From Beroe ovata (lineage: Eukaryota > Ctenophora > Nuda > Beroida > Beroidae), in assembly GCA_946803715.1 (NCBI GenBank), contig CAMPET010000025.1:289246-353245 (forward strand): 64,000 bases of DNA, written 5' to 3'. Of this stretch, positions 45,267-57,014 are shown in pieces (position 1 is the stretch's first letter; every line of letters begins with the position of its first letter). The translations under genes and the position numbers were made by a program. A model generated the notes under the pieces. It did no database searches, was not told where the DNA came from, and was given only the letters and a program-made list of their open reading frames with translations.

Positions 45267-46899
45267 TTTTTGCTTATGAGACGTATAAAGCACAGAATCT
45301 TCACAATTTGACAGTGAAATTCGAAGCATAGGTGCCAAGTTATGCACACGTTACACACTAATATCACTGCAAGACGAGAGGGAGGTTGCAATTAATAATA
45401 CCTGCAATATGGATGTATTTCTGTTTAATTATTTGTGTTCTATAAATAGATTTATATTCAATTCCGCGACTCATGCCACTAAACAGGATAGGGATCAATC
45501 GCACATGGTCACGCGCTCCGTTGTACCGGCCAATGAGAAACACGATGTAAACTTGAAAGTGATTCTAAACACTTTCGGTGCGGTTTTTCGGAATCACGGC
45601 GCGAATTTGCTCGTAAACCACCAAACAAACAATCTTTCGGCCTATGTCCGCACTTCAAAAATAGTGTTGCTCAATGACGAAAGTTCAGCCAATCCCTTAA
45701 TAAATAAACCGGTTAAATTGTCGACAAAATACCCCGTTAACCCATGAACCTTTGTCGGCTGAGCTATGTCTCAAACGTTAACCCGAGAATTGGTTTAGCT
45801 TATATGGTATAATGATATAGGATGTACTGTGTCAAACACTCTACGATGCGTTATTCGAAACACACACACACACACTCAAACACAAACATTTCAATACGTA
45901 ATTTTTCACAAACGTCTGGGCTAATTTTACTCGTGTGATATTAAGTCGGCTTGAAGAACAAATTCATCACAAAATACAGCAGAGTCGGTGACATGTATAA
46001 CAAACACGGTAGTCATGGTAGTGTGATGAATAATTCTCGAGAATTACAGTTCCTAATTCCTATTTCAGTAGCGGAGGTGATAAGACGAACATATCGGGTA
46101 CGTATTCTCTTGATCGTCTCATCTATTTGTTACGGAATATGACATTCTAGAAATGTTTCATTTAGAAGCTCATGCAACGATGCGATATTTCTATAATGGG
46201 TTATTATGTTTCATAATCGCTCTAAATTCTTCTCATATATTTACCCCTACACAAGAATTTCCGTTGCACTGAGTAGTAACATAGGTAGTAACAGTTTAAA
46301 AGCCCGATTCTAGCTATCATGGAAAATGAACACATTACAAAATCGATGTGAAACTCACCTATCAACAGCTTGAAAAACGCAGCACAACTAAAAAACTCAA
46401 TGATGAAAAACGCGTACAGGGGAGCTAGTACCTAGCACAACAATGGTAGGCATATAATAATATGTGACGTTATTCAGCAAGTTGTATTAATTTAGTTACC
46501 AACTCTAAAACCATCGGGAGGTGTGTGAGGTATGTGGACACACAACTACTGAAATGAAGCAAAGCAACAAGTATGTTTCGTAGCAACCAAGCATGTCGCA
46601 TAGCAACATACCTACCACTGTGTCATCTTGCTAATTAATTGTCAACATGTCAATGACAACACGTGTCTGTATTTCGTTGTTATGTGTGCGTGTGTTTGTG
46701 TGTGTACTGTGTGTGTGTTTTTGTGTCTGTTTGTGCGTGTGTGTCCTATGTGTGTATGAGTGTGTGTGTGTGTGTGTGTCTGTGTGTGTGTCTGTGGATG
46801 TGTCTGTCTGTGTAACTGAATGTTTCTGTTTCTGTGTCNTGTGTGTGTGTGTGTGTGTGTGTGCGTGTATGTGTGTGCGTGTATTGGTGTGCTTGTAAG
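42828..46899. other. Gene-poor, microsatellite-rich region with assembly gap
   Basis: About 4 kb with no supported gene. It holds an (AATC)n patch near 42860-42900, a cluster of AAAGCTGACGAAAATG repeats at 43770-43830, a GT array broken by 286 Ns, and further GT arrays at 45080-45265 and 46680-46880. A 112-codon frame at 45409-45747 has no recognisable content. Confidence 0.7.
44148..44506 (+). repeat. (TG)n array containing a 286-base assembly gap
   Basis: TG repeats run up to 44191, Ns fill 44192-44477, and TG repeats resume to 44506. The true array length is unknown. Long frames crossing the Ns are artefacts. Confidence 0.97.
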
Positions 46900-48011
46900 A
46901 CAAAATGGCCAAGGGGTCGAGTAGTTCTGCTGGAGTCACAAGGTAAGTTACGGGGTCGTATACCTTAGTCGTACTTATTAAGACGTGTACTAAATAAGAA
47001 AACTGAGAAAAAATTTCTTAATTTGTACGTTTCTTAAATTCTACAGGTTTCAATTTATACGTTTCTAAATTTCAACCAACGATTGTTTTCATTATTTTCG
47101 CGAATAACCGCTCATCATACGTAATAACAAACCAATAGAGGATGGTATTTCTGGGGAAGGATCCAAAATTTTCAGACACTTTCAGCATCGTATCTCATTA
47201 TTCATTGAATCAAAGTTTTCACTGGTCAATCACCATATGGTGAGTCATGTGAAGAAGATTGGCCATCGAGAATCAAGGCATATCCACTGATTTAACAGAA
47301 ATCAGTTTTGAGATTTGGGACCCTTCCAAGAATACCATTCCTCATTGTCAAATCACTTGGTTGATAATGATGACACACGATATGACACCACTGCACATGC
47401 TAAGGCTGATACTTATCCGTATAACAGTTTCTAACACCTATTATTAGGGAGGAATAAGAATGCTTGTCTTCTCTGTATGATGTGCTTAGAAGAATTATGG
47501 CATTTATTCGAAAATTCTGGCCATAATAAGCCTATTTGGTCAAGCGAATCATCGACAAGGACAAGATGTTTGATTCCTCGTCTAACATTCACGTTTTACT
47601 CGATTTAAAAAGTTTCTTAAATAGTACAGGTCTTAAATTGTACACGTCTTATTGGTACAGATCTTAATAAGTACAACTAAGGTAATACATCTTGAAAATC
47701 AATTTGGAGAGCCGAGAAGCACGGAACTTACAGAAACTCAGAACTGCAATTTATTAATGAGCATGAAAAACGCATTTGTAAAATTGATTGGATACGTGTA
47801 AAAACAACACGATTCTAAGCGAGTATCTAGTATCAGTTCGCAAGCAGCGGAAATACATGCAGTGCAGGAGAGAGAGAGAGAGAATAATTGACTTCTCTTC
47901 AGGTTAGAAGAGATTTACATATTACCAGATGGTTCGAGTATAGAAAAACAAAAATTGGGAGATTATTTTCAAGAACTAGTAAGAAGATCGGTGGTTGAGA
48001 TATTTGTTTAA
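46900..48011 (+). CDS. Candidate two-exon gene for a 48-residue protein
   Basis: Exon 46905-46942 (MAKGSSSSAGVT plus two bases) ends at a perfect donor, AAG|GTAAGT-like. An acceptor ACTTCTCTTCAG at 47902 opens exon 47903-48011 in the matching phase (RLEEIYILPDGSSIEKQKLG and on to ...VVEIFV, stop). The start context ACAAAATGG is good, and an AG five bases upstream follows a TG-rich stretch, in line with the other genes here. A canonical AATAAA lies at 48236-48241. The protein is small, charged and without signal peptide or membrane segment. I do not recognise it. It may be a short conserved protein, a truncated gene, or chance; codon content of exon 2 looks protein-like. Confidence 0.45.
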
Positions 48012-48235
48012 ACCGGGAAACTGGTAGTCCTATAAAGTGTTGTCAACGCTGGAAGTGGAAACACACACACACACATTTCTGCATAAAGTTGATAAGTGAG
48101 AGCCGTCCAATGAATTATAGTGCGGTGTTCAAAGAGTGCATTTATATAATATGACAACCTGGACTCCATAACGCCGTTTCCCATATAAGGTATAATTACA
48201 GTTAAATGTTATAGAAATCCATCAATTTCAAGTCG

Positions 48236-48241
48236 AATAAA
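48236..48241 (+). terminator. Candidate polyadenylation signal
   Basis: AATAAA 225 nt after the stop codon of the candidate 48-residue gene, followed by a T-rich stretch. Confidence 0.4.
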
Positions 48242-48988
48242 GTTTTATTGAACATCAAAATATAACGAATCGATTGACACTGTCGCACATACTCCGAACA
48301 TTTACAAAAAACGCAAACAAAACTATCTCGGGTAGATTTAAACGGACAAAGAAACGAAGGAAAAACGTCAATTAAATATAGTTTTACGGAACATGATTTA
48401 AAAAACAGATGAAAATGGATGAGCAGAACGTTTAAACGATGTTAATAAAGACAGTGCCGACGACGGCAAAACAAATTGATCGAATTAACATGCTCTCAGA
48501 TTTTACACAACAAGAGTTATATCGTGATCTGTGTATAACGATAATAAGGAATGATTAATCGCGGATTGAGAAATCACTTCATGAAGATAGTTTTACTAGG
48601 GTGCCCAATGTATCATCAACAATATTGTAGCGTGAGACTGGTCTCAAACACAGTGTATACAAAAGCCCTGCGGATATTTGCAGCAAATTATACCAATGTC
48701 CAATAGCGATGTAGTTAATGATATACATAGTATATAACATTGCGTAGTCAGAGCATTTTTTCTACTGAAAGTGTTGCAGTAAGGATTTTTACTGTTTAAT
48801 GCGAGGACAGGATAGAGACGATACTAGAGAGTTCAGACAAGAAAGGGCAAATGTCACAGGGGTACACTACAATACAGCCGAACTACAAAGCGTACAAAGA
48901 GCGGTCAGGCACAATGAAAAATGCAAACAAACCTAGCAAGAAGATGTTATTCTCGCGCACACACACATATTGCATGTGGAACTTTCTG

Positions 48989-49672
48989 TTATGAAGAGTA
49001 GTACTCTGTTTCCAGCTCGTATAATAAAACTTGCATTTCCTCCTTTATGCTGTTGCATTCCTTGTTCATGTTTTGCTTATTATGTTCTAGCAGCTCCTGC
49101 GATTTGATGTTTATGACGTGTTACTGTATAGTAAGATAATTGTCCTGAAGAAAACGAACTCTAAAGACGAAAATTGTCAGCTCAGTGTCACCTGTCATTT
49201 AAAAGAGTGTGATTATGATAGTAATTCGCAAAGCCACGATGACATAGTAAGATTTGCTGGTCCTACCTTCTGGTTTGACAAAGACTGGTTAATCGCAGGG
49301 AAATCTTTGAAGATAAGGCATTCCTTGAGATCGGAGATCAGGGTTAGCAGTGATTCTCCTGATTTGATGATATTTGTACATTTCACATTTACCTGAGACG
49401 GAAGTTTTGTTGCATACAAAAATCCATGAAATGCCGTAAGTGGAAATTTTTATTGAGTCAATGGAGAGGCGCGGTTCCCGTTATACACACACCTCATAAT
49501 TATCCTGAAATGCCTGATTAGTGCTAGTTAGTCTAGAATCATCATCTATCTTCATGGACTTGACAATTGCACTGTAATTTGAGATCATTGAGTTGGTTGC
49601 TTCCGTAAGTCTCCTGATGTAAGCTTCTTGGACCTCTTTAGAAGAGTTTCCACGGCCACTTGACATCATCTT
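48989..49672 (-). CDS. MED22: Mediator subunit 22 (MED22/Surf5)
   Basis: Coding exons 49669-49493, 49392-49267 and 49096-48989 all join in phase 0 and give 136 residues, about the length of the short MED22 form (140). Seen in order: an N-terminal helix SKEVQEAYIRRL, the block NYSAIVKSMKIDDD, FQDNYE joined to VNVKCTNIIKSGESLLTLI, DLKECLIFKDFPAIN, and the end LLYELETEYYSS, matching the family's YELEEEYYSS. MED22 is a head-module subunit of Mediator and pairs with MED11 in a helical bundle. The acceptor TATTTGTATAG ends 3 nt before the first ATG. It lies 757 bp after the SAP130 stop on the same strand. Confidence 0.93.
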
Positions 49673-50426
49673 CTATACAAATATGTTATGCTAATAGCAT
49701 GAAGTTCAATCACCTTAAATTCGAGGAAAACGGTATGGGATCGAAATTCAGGAATCAAATTTTGGATTTGAAAACAATGAATGGGCGCCTTCACATAATG
49801 TAATATTATATAGGTCGATTTGTATCAACAATTATAATCTTGATTTATTTCCAACGCCATTCACTGCCAGATAATATATATTACTGTGCTGTAACAAAAA
49901 CACTATCCTTCTCTATCACTGCCATTATCTCTGGACTCTGTAACTGGTCGACATGTCAAATTAGCCTTCCAGATTTATCAAAAAATGTTTTGGTCGCACA
50001 AAAATAAATTAAGACGAATATAATCACATGAATCTCCTGAGTGAAGATAAGCCAAATTTTGTGCACAAATCTGTGATCATTGAGCCTTTGCTGGACAAGG
50101 TAGGTAACAAAACATCAAGTTTAAAAATATAATGAATTCAAATCAGATTCACAATCTTAAAAAAGTGTTTGTATATATCATATATATAAGATTTTAAAAT
50201 TTAGCCAAACTGATTAGTGATTACATCTCATCACGATTAGTTGAAGAAATTAAAAAGATCTCAAGACTCAAGAGGCAGGTGCTAGGAATAAGTTCAATTG
50301 TATAAAACACTAATAAGACAGTGCACTGTGACTTAACCAAACTTTCTCGACTCTCACTTCCATTCTGGGTGAAACCCTCCTGTATGATATCAAGGTATCA
50401 ATCCTTAAGGACTAATTCAACATTGT

Positions 50427-52285
50427 TCAAGTTTTTCTTTTCCGGGTCCTTTTTGTACTGCTGGATGCAGGCTCTGTTTTTCTCTGCTGTGTTGGAGTGT
50501 TATGCCGATGGGGCGGAGTTTGCTTGGATTGAACACTCGGTTTTGGATTCTTCGTTGTACCACGCAGTAATTCGAAGATTTTTGGCTTGTGACTATTCAT
50601 TATCTTGTCGATTGCGGACATGTTCTGTTTTAGTTGAGTGACATTTGATTGACAACAATGATTTATGTTTTGAAGAAGATCGGCAATGGATTCGTTGTTT
50701 GCTCTGGCACCAGAGCCTTTGTCCTCAATTTCCAATGAAATATTACTGAAGTAGTCCTTGTATTCGCATAACTTAGACTTAGTTTCCCTCTGTAGAGTTG
50801 ATATATCATCCATCTGTGATTTCAAATGCATCAGTCTCCAACCTTCAGTTGCAATTACTGACATTTCAGGGATCACGGAGCACTTATTCTTCTTCTTTTT
50901 CACTTTCACATCTGATGGTTTTTCGAAATGATTGAATACTCGAGATGGGCACTTACTGGATGGCGGTAACAGCGACATCCTCTTTCTTGGTGGATAGAAT
51001 GATATGGTTTCCCCTCCTTGAACTTTCACCTCTTCTTGTTTTGGAATGGGAACAGGGAACACTATGTTTTCAATCCTTGTAGCTGATGAAGATTCTGGAA
51101 CGTTGCTTGCAAAGACATCTTCATGAGCCACTACAGCTTGCTTTCTCGGTTTCTTCCTGGGAGAGTCGGCAAAAATGTATGGGTCATTGCTGGGTTGTTT
51201 CAATTTTGCATGTTTTGTTCCATCTTTTCCTTTGATGTTGTGAGCGCTGGCGTCACTTTGGAAGTATGAGTTCTGACAGCCCTCTTTAACATCGTCCGGT
51301 CGTTCTGATGGCTTGGACAACTTTCTCAGAATTGCGGGCCTCTGAGCTTGGTTGAAGGCGGAAGTAAGGTAGCTTATATTACTGCTATTCATGACAACTG
51401 GAACAGATGAATTTTGTGAAGAACTCTGGTAACCTGGATAAAACTGATGACTTGCGAGACCTGTTTGATCAATGTAGATAGCAGGGTGATTTTGAAGAGA
51501 ATGTGGTATCTGGATGATAGAGTTTGATCCATTAGCAGTCGATGGATTGCTGATCTGAGCCATTCTGTAAACTTGTTCATTAGAACTTGCATGCCAAACC
51601 ATCCGAGAAGCAGTTTTATCAGGTGCCTCTTCTTTCAGTGGCAAATTCCTGCGGCTCCCAGGATTAGGAACAGTTGCAACCCTATTGAATGCTGAGGATC
51701 TCGTAGCAGGAACAGTGAAAGCAGATACTGAAGCTTCATGAGGAACACTCTTATTGGAGAACAGACTTGGTGTGGAAAAGCTGAAAAAATTCAGTTTAGT
51801 ATCTTTTCATAGACTCAAAATATAAGTAAGCACTCACTAGAAACGACTTCCAATAACATTTGAAAAAAGTCTGGCTACAGACTAGTTTTCGAATATAATA
51901 AAGGTTTCAGTTTTACCTGCTGTTTGAGTATATTGTTGTAGGTGGCTTTCCTGATGGTATGTTCATCAACTTTGAGGAATTTGGTCTCTGACCACTGACT
52001 TGTGGAGTGAACACCATGGGAGACTTCATAGCACGCACAACAACTGCGTCAGCTTCTCTCTGGTCTGAACGGAAATGTCGACCTGCTGGCTGCATTACAT
52101 CTTCTGTTAAAGGAAAGAGATTAACTGGTAGGATTATCTTGGAAATTAAAGTGGCATAGCATTTTTGGGAGATTATCATAAACAACAGCTTTGATAAAAT
52201 TTAACAAAATATAACACTAACTAGTGAGAAATGGCTGACGAAATATTCTTTCAATCAAATAATCAGGTATTTCTTGCAACCACAT
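50427..52285 (-). CDS. SAP130: SAP130, Sin3-HDAC complex subunit
   Basis: Coding exons 52285-52222, 52103-51917 and 51780-50427 agree in phase and give 534 residues, about half of human SAP130 (1048). The conserved part is C-terminal: RPAILRKLSKPSERPDD, SPRKKPRKQ, a RVFNHFEKPSDVKVKKKK block (compare AYHHFQRYSDVRVKEEKK in vertebrates), ATEGWRLMHLKSQM, and a final coiled coil with a basic tail KRTRKRK. The N-terminal half is Ser/Pro/Gln-rich and disordered. SAP130 supports assembly and repression by the Sin3A histone deacetylase complex. The first exon begins exactly at the ATG: the acceptor ends in TAG, which is also the stop codon of PPP1R7. The first donor is GTTAGT. The gene is followed by MED22. 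Confidence 0.88.
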
Positions 52286-52288
52286 CTA
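52283..52288 (-). promoter_or_regulatory. Stop codon / splice acceptor / start codon junction
   Basis: On the minus strand the sequence reads TTTATTATAGATGTGG. TAG ends PPP1R7, its AG is the only acceptor next to the SAP130 start, and ATG begins SAP130. Spacing between the two coding regions is zero. Confidence 0.8.
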
Positions 52289-53205
52289 TAATAAACGAAC
52301 AAATGTTGCATCTATCTGTTTTATATCAGGAATATAAAGTTGGATCTTTTTACGATACATTTTATCTGAATAAATAGGGTTTCTCTCAAAGTACACTGTT
52401 TCTAAATCCTTCAATCCCGATATTTTCTTGAGTTCTTCAAAATCAGGGATCTTATTATCATTCATCCAAAGTTCTGATAGAGATGATAAATGAGAAAGAT
52501 TTTCTAGATCCATGATATTGTTATTTGACAAATCTAAGGTATGAAGCTGCTTTAAAGCTTGTAGATTCTCAATTGAAGTTATCCCATTATGACTGAGGTA
52601 AAGTTCTTCTAACTGGATATTCTCATCCAAATTCTCAATCTTAATTATTCTATTCGCCTGAATATCAAGACAGCGAAGATTTGTTAACTTTTCAAGGCCA
52701 CATATCTTGCTAATCTTGTTTTTACCAAGGAACAATTTCTCTAAATTAACGAGACTCTCCATATTTTCAATATTCCTGATATTATTAGCACCTAGCTCTA
52801 AGCATTGAAGATTTTTAAGAGATGACAGACCTTTGATCTCAGATATTGAGTTTTGGGCAAGATACAAATGTGTGAGTTTTGTCAATTGATGCAAAGTATC
52901 AATGTGTGAGATGACGTTGTAACTGAGATCTAGTTCAACAAGGTTGACTAAATGCCCAATATTTGCCATTTTATTTATCTGATTGTCATTGAAGTCAAGT
53001 TCTTCAAGTTTCAGACAAGTGTCCAAATTTTCTATTTCTGTGATCTGATTCCTCCTTAACACAACTCTTTGAACATTGATACAGGGAGAAAGATCAGGAA
53101 CCTCTATAAGCTTTTTATGTATCAACTCAATAACTTCACTCCCTTCTTCTATGACTATATCACTAACTTCTTCTGAATTACTCAATGCCATGATCTCCTA
53201 AGCTC
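52286..53205 (-). CDS. PPP1R7: Protein phosphatase 1 regulatory subunit 7 (PPP1R7/Sds22)
   Basis: One exon, ATG at 53191, 301 residues (human 360, mainly a longer N-terminal end there). About eleven 22-residue leucine-rich repeats of the SDS22 type follow one another from residue 37, for example LxxLxxLxLxxNxIxxIENL, and a C-terminal LRR cap reads ETVYFERNPIY...YRRK-like, ending PDIKQIDATFVRLL, which is nearly the family's terminal PSVRQIDATFVRF. Sds22 binds and matures the PP1 catalytic subunit. The acceptor before the ATG is at 53206-53207 (14 nt) or 53198-53199 (6 nt). The stop codon TAG occupies 52288-52286 and abuts the SAP130 ATG, so there is no room for an exclusive 3' UTR. Confidence 0.95.
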
Positions 53206-55374
53206 CTAATCATAAATATGGAGTATTCACATATCTACATCAAAACAGTATGTTAACATAAAGATAGAAATACAAAATTCATGACACCAAGCAACTTTGA
53301 TAAACTCTAATTAATACAATCAAATCTGGGATACAATCAAATCTGGGGTACAAAATTATGATCCATTTAAGATGAAATACAGCCACTGACCAAATCGAAA
53401 TTCGGCTGAACAAGGTCATAATGATATTTATAACGAAACTCTTTCCCTAGGAGTCACTATCATATTCTTGTGTATCATACTGTGTGACAGGAAGGAAAAA
53501 CTAAAGACATGGTCCCTCATCATCAAGATTAGAGTTAAGCATTAGAATAAGCATAAATTGAACTTTAAGCAACACCATGGAAGATCACTCCATGCCTTCA
53601 TGCACAGAATGCATTAAAATAACTAAAACTATACATCAGCCTTTTCCATAATGCATGAGATAATGAAACAAATCATGAAGCCCTTCCTTTGCAGGCGGGA
53701 TTTTATCTCAGGCAGAGTCAAAATTGGGCAGCACCAGTGGAAGGAAAAACAGGTCGATAAAATCTGACAAGCTAAGCCCAGCTGACGAGCTCCATGCCAT
53801 AGAGGTCTTTTTGAGTAAAATAAAATAAAATTAATAAAAGGAGTTTTTGATTTGATAAACCATGAAGCTTTAGCTCATAGCCAAGCTGCGTGTGCAGCTT
53901 GCGCGCGGAGTATTTGGGTCACGCAGCTGCAGCGCAGAACGATATCAATTTTTGAAAATAATTTTAACTCAGTCTGATACCCTTCGCGTAATTTTGCGCG
54001 CACAGTAAAATTCTCGACAGAAGCTTAGCTTTGCCGGATGTTATCTGTCCGCTGTTTCTTGCGCGCGACGCGCGCGCCTTCATCGAAGGCCGAAACAAGG
54101 CCTTCGATGAAGGCGCGCGCGCAAGAAACAGTGGACAGATAACATCCGGCAATGCAACAGAAGCTATCATTGTATGGTTTTTTCCTACCGTCGGCGCCGC
54201 GCAATTGTAATTCCGCCCGCTACGTGAGGCAGGGGTAGGGAGTAATTTTACAAAAGCTATCATTGATAGACGTAATGTTCGTATCACGACAGGCTGCGAG
54301 CGCAGCTGCAGCTCCAGTCGAATATTTAGTGAATCACCGACATTGTTCTTCAATAAAGAGTGTTGATGTTATGTCAAAATCTTTATTCTATTTTATTTTA
54401 TTTTAGACAAGTATAGCATATATTTTAACGAAATGCTAAAATAGACACACAACCTGTTCACAGAGTAGACAAGGGGTGCATAACGTGTACACAATGTGTC
54501 ACTTCCAGCTCACAAATGGAGATTAAACTTCGTAATTTTTGGCAGGATTCGAGGTAAATGAATTGTGGGTGACACAACCTCTTTAGATTTTCAATTGAGG
54601 CCTTTGATTTTTAGTAATTTATGCATATGTGTACACATGGAAAGAAATGGCGGAAGGAAGGAAAAATATGCGCAATTGTTCGTAATTGTAAGCAGTTTCT
54701 AATGTAAAGTGCGCATCTTTTTCCTTCCGTCCCCTTTTCGTTCCATGTGTACACATACTGGTTATGATGAAAGTGGGGCAAAATTTGTGTTTGAAACTTT
54801 GTATCTGTGTTCTAACATATTCACCTAAATAGTCCACAACGAACTTGTTGAATGACTCCTTACCCAGTACCCTCCATGGGGGATTTCATCCCTGGCAATC
54901 AAGATTACATAGCGCCAACTGTAGAGAAAAATCCTACAAGTAATGACCAGCAACATTTCATTTATATTTTAAACTCGCAATTTCTGTTATTATCTTTGTC
55001 ACATGAAATGCATGTACAAATTCTAAGCAAGTTGTTTTATGGAGTATTTTGAGGTGGGTGAGCTGTGAATAAGGATGGTTCTAGACATGTCTAAGCACTC
55101 GACACTCACTCGATTCTGTACACTCACTTGATTCTGATACATTTAGGCACTCTGGGCAGATTTCTAGTCATTGATAAAGTCATGGTAAATGATCCAATTC
55201 TTTCAGGGTAACTGAAAATTGAACCTCCTTTGGACCCTTTTCTCATCACTTTTTGAACACTCCCTGGCTACCTTGAGAAATTGTAGACTCTTTCTAAACA
55301 TTCAAATTGCTTGAAAATTTACCCTGTCCAAAACAATAGATCCTGATTATGGTTGAACATTTATACATTGTTAG
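53206..55374. other. Divergent intergenic region with MITE
   Basis: No firmly supported gene in 2.2 kb. It holds a family A MITE (54032-54151), a GC-rich patch near 53890-54020 with bits of family B, and AT-rich DNA. A possible coding exon at 54852-54939 is discussed under findings. Confidence 0.6.
54032..54151. mobile_element. MITE family A, copy 3 (full hairpin)
   Basis: A 120-bp hairpin starting TGCCGGATGTTATCTGTCCG and ending with the inverse, with inner arms GCGCGCGCCTTCATCGAAGG facing CCTTCGATGAAGGCGCGCGC across a short loop. ACAGAAGCT occurs on both outer sides, suggesting a 9-bp target duplication and slightly longer ends. No coding capacity. Confidence 0.85.
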
Positions 55375-56564
55375 ATAAATGGCTCAAAATGATGAAGAAC
55401 CAAAGCATCCTTATGTAACAAGAAGGAATGCAAAGGTTCACCTTGCCTTTAGCGTGACGGTTTTAACACTCTCTGCTGTCCAGGTTTGTTTTTATGGTGT
55501 ACAAAGCATATTTGCTGCCGTACATTACAATCAGGATAACTTTGAACTCCAGCCACCTACTAAACTTCTTTTGTCTTCAGATCATAATTGGCATTGTGAT
55601 ATCTGAACAAGCAGTCAGTAAAATTGTGATAGATCTCCAGAGATCTGACCCGAACCCTTACTCTTATGCCAACTATTCAACCTTATTCTTTGGGGATCAT
55701 ATCTGGGTTGGATTAGTTGTGAGTTATTTGCAGTATCCTGTATCAGTGATAATGCCAAGAGCAAGCAATTTGCATTGGAGCAGCTGAGTGATCCAATATA
55801 CTTCAGGGCATCATCCTGGGCATCCTTGGACTATCAGTGTGGCATACAAGAGCAAGAGCAAACGTTTGCAAGATATATGAGTCTTTGTTGCCTTTGCCTC
55901 TATCAATAGTATGTTCTGTCTCACCCTGCTCCTTTCTCAGGGAATCATGCTGTCAGTGATGCTGTTCATTTCCGGGTTTCTGATTTACCCAATCGCAGCT
56001 GCCATGGGTGGAGCTATATACGAGTATGAAATCAGAGGTAAACATATGAATTATGAAATCATTGCTTTGGAGACATCTGTTGCTGTAATCTAGTACTGTT
56101 AAGTGATTGATCGGGGTACCCTGAAAATTGTTGTGTCACTGACAACGATTTTCAGATGTTCTTATTGTGAGGGAAGTTTCTGCTGTGTACACTGGATTAC
56201 AGGCTATCTTCTTGATTGTTTGGGCTTTCTACACAGCATTACATGCGTGCTGCAACTCGGTAAATTCTCATTGAGGTGTAATTTCATCAGCTCACAATGA
56301 CTATATCACAGTTCACACTGACTATGACACATTCCAAATTCACCCTCGTTTGTTACAGAAAGTGAGGAAACAAACGAGATTTGACATACAACAGAGTGGC
56401 AGTACAGCACCAGCTGGTCCCCCAACGGTAATCGATGTGTGTAAATTGTTGTGTATTTACACACAAGAATCTGTTTTATTTCGACCAACAGATGCAATGT
56501 GTGAGTTTGTGCATGTGTATGTATGTGTAAGTGTGTGTGTGTGTGTGTGTGTGTGTAAGTGTGN

Positions 56565-56616
<52 letters not shown>

Positions 56617-57014
56617 TGTTTGTGTGATGGTTATAGCACCATGCTCTGATATACCCTGTTCTTCAGAACGTGGTGTATGTACAGCAACCGATTGCCTACC
56701 CTGGGCAATACACTGGTCAGAATGTCCACTACACCACTGCAGGACAGCCTGTCCAGTATGTGACACCCACGACACACATCGGACAGACTGCCCCTCCTGG
56801 AGCCATAGTTCATGCTCAAGTACCTGTGGAGGTTGTGCATGGATCTGAGCCTGGCTCGACAGGTTGGTCATACTTCTAGCTATACTTCCAGCATGGATTA
56901 CGCGTCTGAAATCCTTTCATGCATGGAACGTGCTTTTATTTGCTTCCATTTACCCACTGAATTCTGATATTTCATCCCTTTTCAGAGCTGCCGCCATCTT
57001 ACAGCGAATCGTAG
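55375..57014 (+). CDS. Four-transmembrane protein (MS4A/CD20-like) with C-terminal PPSY motif
   Basis: Coding exons 55379-55483, 55581-55718, 55807-56037 (with a phase problem, see findings), 56156-56259, 56359-56427, 56667-56862 and 56986-57014. Four hydrophobic segments: one in exon 1/2 (VTVLTLSAVQIIIGIVIS), one starting at WVGLV and running into GIILGILGLSVW, one around GIMLSVMLFISGFLIYPI, and one in AIFLIVWAFYTALHACC. The HIWVGLV...GILGLSVW pattern between the first two resembles MS4A-type proteins. The cytosolic tail is rich in Gln, Tyr, Pro and Gly (QPIAYPGQYTGQ) and ends LPPSYSES, a PPxY motif that could bind WW-domain ubiquitin ligases. The acceptor ends 4 nt before the ATG. The family assignment is tentative. 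Confidence 0.7.
56520..56630 (+). repeat. (GT)n microsatellite in an intron of the four-TM gene
   Basis: GT repeats with one N. They lie 36 nt before the 56667 exon. Confidence 0.95.

Noticed and set aside
45409-45747. 112-codon plus-strand frame
   Set aside because: No domain, signal or splice support, and the start lacks the acceptor pattern seen in the other genes.
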